Source: Bauldia sp.
Lineage (GTDB): Bacteria; Pseudomonadota; Alphaproteobacteria; Rhizobiales; Kaistiaceae
Length of the DNA: 7,998 nucleotides
Assembly (NCBI GenBank): GCA_020442095.1
Contig: JAGRKY010000399.1
Span: 5,132-13,129 of the forward strand
Reading direction: 5' to 3'
Below are positions 1-4,351 of this stretch, piece by piece. Position 1 is the first letter of the stretch; each line of letters begins with the position of its first letter. The notes beneath the pieces were generated by a model. The model was not told where the DNA came from. It searched no databases and saw only the letters and a program-made list of their open reading frames with translations. Both the position numbers and the translations under genes were made by a program.

Positions 1-291
1 GGCGATCTGACGATCGATTTCGCCCGTCACGAGGTGCGGCTCGCCGGGGCGGCGGTCCGCCTGACGCCGCGCGAATTCGATCTGCTCGGCCTGCTCGCGC
101 GCCATGCGGGGCGGATCGTGACCCATGGGCACCTGCTGCGCGAGATCTGGGGCAAGGCGCATGAAGATGACACACAGTATCTGCGCGTCTTCGTCAGCCA
201 GCTCCGCCACAAGCTCGGCGACGATCCCGCCGACCCGAAATACATCCTCAACGAGCCGGGCGTCGGCTACCGCATGATCGACCGGGCCTGA
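1..291 (+). CDS. kdpE: KdpE-type response regulator, C-terminal DNA-binding part (5' truncated by window)
   Basis: The first 96 codons in the window, read from base 1, give the OmpR/PhoB-type winged-helix DNA-binding domain of a two-component response regulator; the receiver domain lies upstream of the window. Visible landmarks are the LTPREFDLLGLLARHAGRIV helix pair, the HLLREIWG segment, the recognition-helix region YLRVFVSQLRHKLG and the closing wing GVGYRM. The run DDTQYLRVFVSQLRHKLGDD resembles the KdpE subgroup more than PhoB or OmpR in my memory of the family. KdpE, with the sensor kinase KdpD, activates the high-affinity K+ transporter operon kdpFABC under potassium limitation or osmotic stress. 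The stop is TGA at 289-291. Nothing from the kdp operon follows; the next gene is convergent. The domain call is firm; the KdpE assignment is likely but rests on the C-terminal third only. Confidence 0.85.
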   Translation, partial: GDLTIDFARHEVRLAGAAVRLTPREFDLLGLLARHAGRIVTHGHLLREIWGKAHEDDTQYLRVFVSQLRHKLGDDPADPKYILNEPGVGYRMIDRA

Positions 292-309
292 GGCCGCTCG
301 TGGTCGATC
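276..309. repeat. 8-bp inverted repeat spanning the kdpE stop codon
   Basis: GATCGACC at 276-283 is perfectly repeated in inverted orientation as GGTCGATC at 302-309. The stop codon (289-291) lies in the 18-nt loop, which also holds a small GGCC-TGA-GGCC dyad. It could form a hairpin at the 3' end of the kdpE mRNA, just upstream of the longer stem at 313-342. There is no T tract, so its role is uncertain. Confidence 0.4.
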
Positions 310-312
310 GAG

Positions 313-342
313 GAGGCCGCATCGTGGAAACGATGCGGCCTC
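313..342. terminator. Perfect 13-bp stem-loop between convergent genes (probable shared terminator)
   Basis: GAGGCCGCATCGT at 313-325 pairs without mismatch with ACGATGCGGCCTC at 330-342 across the 4-nt loop GGAA, a GNRA-type tetraloop when read on the + strand. It lies between the kdpE stop (291) and the oxidoreductase stop (364), which converge on it, so it can act on both strands. No T tract follows on either strand. It may therefore be a mRNA 3'-end stabiliser or work with Rho rather than being a classical intrinsic terminator. Confidence 0.65.
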
Positions 343-363
343 GCCGGCATAGTCCGCCGGGAG

Positions 364-1218
364 CTAGGCCAGTTCCGCGGCGAAAGCGGCGTAGGGGCGG
401 GGCGGGCGGCCGACCACCCGCTCGAAGTCGTCGCTGACCCCGGCATAGGAGCCATCGGCGAAGACATCGAAGAGCTCGGCGACGTTTTCCGCGGCGGCCT
501 TCGGCAGGCCGACACCGAGGAGATAGTCGCGGAAGGCTTCGTTGCTGATCGGCACATAGTCGACGTCGCGGCCGAGCGCCTTGCCCAGTTCGCCGGCGAC
601 CTCCCGGAAGGTCAGCGACTGCGGGCCGGTTATGTCGAAGGTGCCGCTCGTGGCGTTTTCGTCCAGGAGCCGCGTGACGGCGACCGCGGCGATGTCCGCG
701 ACGTCGACGAGCGACTGATGCGCCTGGCCGAGCGGCAGGTAGAACCGGCCTTCGGCGCGGATCGACTGCATCTGGGAGAGAAGGTTCTGGAAGAACGAGT
801 TGGCGCGGAGGATGGTGCAGGTGAGCCCCGACTCCATGACGCGCCGGTCGCCTTCGGCGTGGAGGCGGATGATCGCCGAGCGCGATTGCGGCGACGCGTT
901 CATCCCGGACAGCTTCACGATATGGGAGACACCGGCTTCCTTCGCCGCCGCGATGACGTTGTCGACGTAAGCGAGGGCCTGCGGCCCGGGAACCACGTTG
1001 AGATAGACCGCGTGGATTCCTCGCATCGCGGCGACGAGGCTGGCCTTGTCGCCAAGGTCGCCGGCAACGACCTCGATGTTGGGAGAGGCGAGGTGCGCGG
1101 CCTTTGCGGGGTCGCGGACAAAGGCGCGCGCCTTGATGCCGGCCGCGTCGAGCCTTGCGATGATGGCGCCACCCGTGTTGCCGGTCGCACCCGTGACGAG
1201 AATTCTGGACCTGGACAT
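364..1218 (-). CDS. NmrA/QorB-like NAD(P)-binding oxidoreductase (atypical SDR)
   Basis: This 284-aa protein has an N-terminal Rossmann fold: a beta strand runs into TGATGNTGG (residues 9-17), the glycine-rich dinucleotide-binding motif of atypical short-chain dehydrogenases. Later family landmarks are the AGDLGD segment, VKLSGMNAS near residue 110, HAEGDRRVMESGLTCTILRA, and the FDITGPQSLTFREVA region of the NmrA/QorB group. The usual YxxxK catalytic pair is not evident, which fits the NmrA/NAD(P)H:quinone-oxidoreductase-like branch. Members are either quinone or small-molecule reductases or redox sensors; the substrate cannot be read here. I chose ATG at 1218-1216 because AAGGAGG (1232-1226) sits 7 nt upstream. 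The in-frame TTG two codons earlier would be almost on top of that site. It is divergent from the LysR gene, the usual arrangement of a LysR regulator and its target. A soluble cytoplasmic enzyme is expected, with no signal peptide or membrane segment. Confidence 0.88.
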   Translation of the reverse strand: MSRSRILVTGATGNTGGAIIARLDAAGIKARAFVRDPAKAAHLASPNIEVVAGDLGDKASLVAAMRGIHAVYLNVVPGPQALAYVDNVIAAAKEAGVSHIVKLSGMNASPQSRSAIIRLHAEGDRRVMESGLTCTILRANSFFQNLLSQMQSIRAEGRFYLPLGQAHQSLVDVADIAAVAVTRLLDENATSGTFDITGPQSLTFREVAGELGKALGRDVDYVPISNEAFRDYLLGVGLPKAAAENVAELFDVFADGSYAGVSDDFERVVGRPPRPYAAFAAELA

Positions 1219-1271
1219 TTTCAAACCTCCTTCGAGAGCCTGGATGCACCGAATTTGGCGTGTCGATTCTC

Positions 1272-1308
1272 ATTGATCCAATAGATGTTTGATATATAGT
1301 ACATTGAT
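1272..1308 (+). promoter_or_regulatory. Divergent promoter/operator region; lysR promoter candidate TTGATC-N16-TATAGT
   Basis: The 90-bp gap between the oxidoreductase and LysR starts is clearly more AT-rich than its surroundings. On the + strand TTGATC (1273-1278) and TATAGT (1295-1300) are separated by 16 nt and match four and five of six sigma-70 consensus positions. Transcription would start near 1307-1309, at the ATG itself. Three TTGAT repeats (within 1272-1277, 1288-1293 and 1303-1308) are spaced 16 and 15 bp, and ATTG-ATC-CAAT at 1272-1282 is a small dyad. These may be the LysR operator. The leftward promoter of the oxidoreductase must overlap, but I could not pick it with confidence. 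Confidence 0.55.
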
Positions 1309-2253
1309 ATGAAGAATATTGCTTCGGTCGACCTTAACCTGCTCGTTGCGTTCGACGCGATGATGCGCGAACGCAACGTGACGCGCGCGGCGGCCCGTAT
1401 CGGCCTTGCGCAGCCGTCGATGAGCAACGCCCTGTCGCGGCTCAGGGCCTTGTTCGACGATGAGCTCTTCGTGCGGACGCCCGGCGGGATGCGGCCCACG
1501 CCGCGTGCCGAGAAGATCGGCGTCGAGGTCTCGGCCGCGCTGGAGGCGGTCGACCGGGCGGTCAACGACGATGCGCGCTTCGATCCCGCGACCGCGCGCT
1601 TCACCGTGCGGCTCGCGACCACGGACTATGTCGAATACGTCGTGCTGCCGGAGGTCATCCGGCAGCTGCGGGAGAAGGCGCCGCACTGCCATCTGCTCGT
1701 CGGGCCGTTCGGGAGGGAGGTCGTTCCGACCCAGCTCGACCGCGGCGACATCGACCTGGCGATCGGCCGCCCTGAGTCGATCGCCAAGCGGCATCGCGGC
1801 ACGGTGCTGTTCCACGAGGATTTCATCTGCATCGCGCGGGAGGGGCATCCCGCGATCGGGGCGGATCTCGACCTCGATACGTTCCTGGCGCTGCCGCACG
1901 CCCTCGTGTCCCAGCGCGGTGACGGGGTCGGCGTGGTCGATGCGGTGCTCGCGGAGCAGGGCCTCAAGCGGTCCGTCGTCTATAGCGCGGCAAGCTTCGT
2001 GACCCTGCCATTCGTGGTCAGCGACAGCGACCTGATCGCCGTGGTGCCCCGGCGCCTGGCGGAACAGGCCAGCAAGGCGGTGCCGCTTGAGATGCGCCCG
2101 GTGCCGATCGCCCTGCCGGGATTCGACCTCTCCATGATCTGGGACAAGGGGACCGATGGCGCGCCCGCCCATCGCTGGTTGCGGGAGCTGGTGATCGACA
2201 CCGTCGGGGGTGTTCCGAGAGGCCGGTCACGCTCGCGCCGGAATGGCCTTTGA
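1309..2253 (+). CDS. LysR-family transcriptional regulator (NodD/NahR-like subgroup)
   Basis: This 314-aa protein has the LysR layout. An N-terminal winged helix-turn-helix covers roughly residues 5-66: DLNLLVAFDAMMRERNVTRA, then AARIGLAQPSMSNALSRLR and LFVRTPGGMRPTPRA. A linker helix and a periplasmic-binding-protein-like effector domain follow from about residue 90 to 300. The PSMSNALSRLR recognition helix and DLNLL start are typical of the NodD/NahR/LinR-like group. The effector is unknown. Only ATG 1309 gives a complete DNA-binding domain, because an in-frame stop lies at 1297-1299 and the next ATG pair (codons 17-18) would cut into it. No Shine-Dalgarno sequence precedes it. The divergent oxidoreductase is the likeliest target; the RTX genes downstream are a weaker possibility. 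The C terminus ends in a short Arg-rich tail (PRGRSRSRR) that lies on a repeat shared with the downstream hairpin. Confidence 0.9.
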   Translation: MKNIASVDLNLLVAFDAMMRERNVTRAAARIGLAQPSMSNALSRLRALFDDELFVRTPGGMRPTPRAEKIGVEVSAALEAVDRAVNDDARFDPATARFTVRLATTDYVEYVVLPEVIRQLREKAPHCHLLVGPFGREVVPTQLDRGDIDLAIGRPESIAKRHRGTVLFHEDFICIAREGHPAIGADLDLDTFLALPHALVSQRGDGVGVVDAVLAEQGLKRSVVYSAASFVTLPFVVSDSDLIAVVPRRLAEQASKAVPLEMRPVPIALPGFDLSMIWDKGTDGAPAHRWLRELVIDTVGGVPRGRSRSRRNGL

Positions 2254-2282
2254 CCGGCCGGTTCGCCATACTCGGCCGGTCA
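2221..2282. repeat. Three-arm repeat allowing two alternative hairpins at the lysR 3' end
   Basis: GGCCGGTCA occurs at 2221-2229 (inside lysR) and at 2274-2282. Its exact complement TGACCGGCC lies between them at 2251-2259 and includes the lysR stop codon. The downstream pair extends to a perfect 10-bp stem (2251-2260 with 2273-2282, 12-nt loop). The upstream pair forms a 9-bp stem with a 21-nt loop. The two pairings are mutually exclusive. The downstream hairpin is the probable lysR terminator, though only a weak T-rich stretch follows (around 2290). Confidence 0.55.
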
Positions 2283-2370
2283 GCCCCGATTTCTTGATGG
2301 AGTCTTAACGTCTGGTCCGCACCAATGCCCCTTCGTTGCGGGGGATCGCTCCGCCGCCAGCGGACACTCG

Positions 2371-2376
2371 AGGAGG
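2371..2376 (+). promoter_or_regulatory. Strong ribosome binding site of the first RTX gene
   Basis: AGGAGG at 2371-2376 sits 6 nt upstream of ATG 2383 and fixes that start. Just upstream is a small dyad, TCCGC-CGCCA-GCGGA (2350-2364). I could not find a convincing -35/-10 pair in the 100 nt between the lysR hairpin and this site. Confidence 0.7.
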
Positions 2377-2382
2377 AAGATA

Positions 2383-3297
2383 ATGGTCAAGTTCAACGCG
2401 GACGTCGCGGTCAACAACCAGAAGCTCTCTGAACTGAGCCTGCTGTCGAGCTTCACCGACATGAAGCTGATCAACCGCACCCACAAGACGGTGACCGCGA
2501 TCGACCAGGATGCCGGCGTCACCTTCCGGATGGAGGGGAGCGGCCTTGTCTACAAGGGCAGCATCCCGAAGGTCGGGATCATCAAGTCGATCGAGGTGGT
2601 GGTGGATGGCGACGTCCATTACGAGCTCACCAACCTGCTGATCTCGGTGTCCAACATGGACCACTATTTCAGCAAGAGCTTTCCCGCCCTCAGCAAGCAG
2701 ATCTTCTCGGGCAACGACACGATCAAGGGCTCGGAGGAGGGCGACGTCCTCTACGGCTACAAGGGACAGGACAAGATCAACGGCAATGACGGCGACGACG
2801 GGATCAACGGCGGCAAGGGTGCCGACACGGTCAAGGGCGGCGTCGGCAACGACTCGATCCTCGGGGCCGGCGGCTCGGACAACCTGAAAGGCAACAACGG
2901 CGACGACACGATCGGCGGCGGCGGCGGCAGCGACACCATCAATGGCGGCGTCGGGAATGACATCCTGACCGGCAACAAGGGCTTCAACACCTTCGTCTTC
3001 AACAGCGCCCTCGACGAGGCGACGAATGTCGACACGATCACCGACTTCAAGTCGGGCGGCGATGCCATCGACCTGGCGCTGAAGATCTTTTCCGGGCTCT
3101 CCCGCAAGGGCGTGCTCAAGGCCAAGGAGTTCGCGATCGGCACCCACGCGACCGACGCCGACCAGCGGATCATCTACGACGACACGACCGGCGCGACCTA
3201 TTACGACGCGGACGGGAATGGCGGCGGCGCCCAGGTCCAGTTCGCGACGCTCTCGACCCATCTCGCCATGTCGAATACGGATTTCTTCGTCATCTAG
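2383..3297 (+). CDS. RTX calcium-binding secreted protein with non-catalytic N-terminal domain (first paralogue)
   Basis: This 304-aa protein has three parts. Residues 1-108 form a beta-rich domain without catalytic motif, with the core GSGLVYKGSIPKVGIIKSIE and a following GDVHYELTNLLISV run. Residues 116-205 are about ten RTX nonapeptides of the GGxGxDxhx type (for example GGKGADTVK, GGVGNDSIL, GGVGNDILT), which fold into a calcium-filled beta-roll. Residues 206-304 are the serralysin-type C-terminal module, ending in DFFVI; an acidic residue followed by a hydrophobic tail is typical of type I secretion signals of the exoprotease class. There is no Sec signal peptide, no predicted membrane segment and no cysteine, all expected for an RTX substrate. 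ATG 2383 follows AGGAGG by 6 nt. It starts a row of four RTX genes. The N-terminal domain is paralogous to that of the next gene. Its role is unknown; adhesin, matrix or partner-of-protease functions are possible but unproven. No protease motif is present. Confidence 0.87.
   Translation: MVKFNADVAVNNQKLSELSLLSSFTDMKLINRTHKTVTAIDQDAGVTFRMEGSGLVYKGSIPKVGIIKSIEVVVDGDVHYELTNLLISVSNMDHYFSKSFPALSKQIFSGNDTIKGSEEGDVLYGYKGQDKINGNDGDDGINGGKGADTVKGGVGNDSILGAGGSDNLKGNNGDDTIGGGGGSDTINGGVGNDILTGNKGFNTFVFNSALDEATNVDTITDFKSGGDAIDLALKIFSGLSRKGVLKAKEFAIGTHATDADQRIIYDDTTGATYYDADGNGGGAQVQFATLSTHLAMSNTDFFVI
2728..2997 (+). repeat. RTX nonapeptide repeat array (first paralogue)
   Basis: This coding array has a 27-nt period, residues 116-205 of the 304-aa protein. 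Nine clear GGxGxDxhx units are followed by one degenerate unit (GNKGFNTFV). Glycine and aspartate positions match parallel beta-roll calcium sites. The DNA repeat is explained by the protein repeat. Confidence 0.9.
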
Positions 3298-3308
3298 CGG
3301 CGTCGCGC

Positions 3309-3345
3309 CCTCGCGGCCTGGTGTGGCCTCGGCACAACCGCGAGG
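3309..3345. terminator. 8-bp stem-loop after the first RTX gene (weak terminator candidate)
   Basis: CCTCGCGG (3309-3316) is perfectly complementary to CCGCGAGG (3338-3345) across 21 nt, which can fold further (GTG at 3321 with CAC at 3332-3334). It starts 11 nt after the stop codon. GGAAAAACC follows instead of a T tract, so full termination is doubtful. It may only stabilise the mRNA end or give partial read-through into the next RTX gene. Confidence 0.4.
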
Positions 3346-3360
3346 CGGAAAAACCGGTCG

Positions 3361-3380
3361 CGAGACCCGCATAGGTCTCG
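3361..3380. repeat. 7-bp inverted repeat in the RTX intergenic region
   Basis: CGAGACC (3361-3367) and GGTCTCG (3374-3380) form a perfect 7-bp stem around a 6-nt loop. With the larger stem at 3309-3345 it makes two consecutive hairpins in the 150-nt gap between the first two RTX genes. No T tract follows. Confidence 0.4.
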
Positions 3381-3418
3381 ACTCTCCCGCCGTCCCGGGT
3401 TCTTATGCCGTTAATCTG

Positions 3419-3428
3419 CGGTTAACCG
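3419..3428. promoter_or_regulatory. 10-bp palindrome CGGTTAACCG upstream of the second RTX gene
   Basis: CGGTTAACCG is a perfect palindrome ending 19 nt before the ATG at 3448 and just ahead of the ribosome binding site. It lies in a locally AT-richer stretch that also has GTTAA at 3410-3414. The position suits an operator, but no regulator can be named and no clear promoter hexamers accompany it. Confidence 0.3.
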
Positions 3429-3447
3429 GACAAAAGGGAGTGGTGAG

Positions 3448-4209
3448 ATGGTCAAGGTCATTGCCAAGGAAAAGCTCAAACCCAATTCCTTCACCAAGCT
3501 CGGTGACGTCCTCAGCGGGGACGTCGACAAGGTCTCCGACACGAGTTCGAGCGGCTTCACGGCGAAATCCGGAAAGGTCGAGGCCGACGTCGGCGGCAGC
3601 GGTTTCGTTTTTGTCGCCAAGGTCCCGGTCGCGGGAACGATCGAGACGATCGACATCTTCTTCAAGGGTGATCTCGCCTTCAAGGTCTCCGATCTCCACC
3701 TTACGGTCGCCCAGGCGCTCAGCCTTGGCCAAATGTCCTTCGAGGATGGACTGGCGCAGTTCTTCAGCGGCGACGACCTTTTCAAGGGGTCGAAGGAGAA
3801 CGACTACCTGCGCGGGTTCGACGGCAACGACACGCTCAAGGGGCGCGCCGGCAACGACAAGCTGCAGGGCGACAAGGGCGAGGACATCCTCAACGGCGGC
3901 AAGGGGAAGGATCAGTATTTCTTCAAGGACGGCCCCGGCAACGGCATGGATACGATCACCAAGCTGCAGTCGGGCGAGAAGATGAAGTTCGACCACAACG
4001 CGTTCGCAGGCATCGGTGCGAAGGGCATGCTCAACGCGGACCTGCTCGTTATCGACGGCCCGTTCACCAACACCAGCCAGCGGTTCAGCTACGATACGAG
4101 CACGAAGATCCTGTCCTATGATGCGGACGGGAGCGGTTCGGGCGTCGCCCAGGCGGTCGCTCATATCGCCAGCGGCAACTTCGATGCCGACCACATGTTC
4201 GTGATCTGA
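3448..4209 (+). CDS. RTX calcium-binding secreted protein with non-catalytic N-terminal domain (second paralogue)
   Basis: This 253-aa protein repeats the layout of the upstream 304-aa gene. Residues 1-108 are the same beta-rich N-terminal domain (core GSGFVFVAKVPVAGTIETID, then GDLAFKVSDLHLTV). About five RTX nonapeptides cover residues 114-158 (GFDGNDTLK, GRAGNDKLQ, GDKGEDILN). The serralysin-type C-terminal module ends in HMFVI. The tail lacks the acidic residue seen before the hydrophobic end in its neighbours, with DH in place of D. No signal peptide, membrane segment or cysteine is present. Both paralogues begin with the same nine bases (ATG GTC AAG). ATG 3448 has AAGGGAG (3434-3440) 7 nt upstream. 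Residues 148-160 are almost base-for-base identical to a stretch of the protease gene that follows. It is probably co-transcribed at least partly with the first paralogue and is closed off by the terminator at 4243-4273. The function is unknown beyond calcium-dependent folding and likely type I export. Confidence 0.85.
   Translation: MVKVIAKEKLKPNSFTKLGDVLSGDVDKVSDTSSSGFTAKSGKVEADVGGSGFVFVAKVPVAGTIETIDIFFKGDLAFKVSDLHLTVAQALSLGQMSFEDGLAQFFSGDDLFKGSKENDYLRGFDGNDTLKGRAGNDKLQGDKGEDILNGGKGKDQYFFKDGPGNGMDTITKLQSGEKMKFDHNAFAGIGAKGMLNADLLVIDGPFTNTSQRFSYDTSTKILSYDADGSGSGVAQAVAHIASGNFDADHMFVI
3787..3921 (+). repeat. RTX nonapeptide repeat array (second paralogue)
   Basis: Five nonapeptide units, residues 114-158 of the 253-aa protein. 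The first (GSKENDYLR) and last (GGKGKDQYF) are imperfect. The array is half the length of that in the upstream paralogue, so the two differ mostly in repeat number. Confidence 0.85.
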
Positions 4210-4242
4210 GCGGCGAGAGCCGAAAGATTTTTGATCGGATTG

Positions 4243-4273
4243 AAAGGCGGCGCCATTTCGGCGCCGCTTTTTT
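4243..4273 (+). terminator. Rho-independent terminator after the second RTX gene
   Basis: GCGGCGCC (4247-4254) pairs perfectly with GGCGCCGC (4260-4267) around the loop ATTTC and is followed at once by six T (4268-4273). The stem can be lengthened by a G-T wobble and three A-T pairs (AAA at 4243-4245). This is the clearest intrinsic terminator in the window. It separates the two non-enzymatic RTX genes from the two metalloprotease genes. Confidence 0.9.
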
Positions 4274-4304
4274 CTGATGGATCGCCATCGGGCTCACGTA
4301 TGAT
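4274..4304 (+). promoter_or_regulatory. Promoter candidate for the first metalloprotease gene, with overlapping dyad
   Basis: TATGAT (4299-4304) matches five of six bases of the -10 consensus. The best upstream partner, CTGATG (4274-4279), is weak and 19 nt away, so an activator would be expected. The dyad GATGG-ATCG-CCATC (4276-4289) overlaps the -35 side and could be an operator. A promoter here is needed because a strong terminator ends just upstream. The leader to GTG 4352 would be about 40 nt and contains GCCGG/CCGGC (4316-4320, 4331-4335) directly before the ribosome binding site. Confidence 0.4.
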
Positions 4305-4351
4305 GTGCGGAGCCTGCCGGATCGTGGAAACCGGCGGAGGGGATCGCATCC

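Noticed and set aside
248..1273. 341-codon minus-strand frame overlapping the oxidoreductase
   Set aside because: It is extremely Arg/His-rich, has no fold signature and overlaps a good Rossmann-type gene in another frame on the same strand.
1270..2172. 300-codon minus-strand frame opposite lysR
   Set aside because: The translation is R/D/H-rich without any domain, and the + strand encodes a complete LysR protein with proper third-position GC bias.
2728..2997. 27-nt periodic DNA repeats considered as a CRISPR or tandem satellite
   Set aside because: The period equals nine codons and the units translate to RTX nonapeptides in one frame. Units diverge freely at third positions and there are no spacers.
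2305..3372. 355-codon open frame on the minus strand opposite the first RTX gene
   Set aside because: It is the complement of glycine/aspartate-rich RTX codons in GC-rich DNA and gives a monotonous V/A/D/R-rich translation with no domain. It has no ribosome binding site and is a shadow of the RTX gene.
2383..4209. The two short RTX genes as truncated proteases that lost their catalytic domain
   Set aside because: Both have their own good ribosome binding sites and a mutually related, intact N-terminal domain with no trace of HExxH. They are a distinct protein type rather than remnants.
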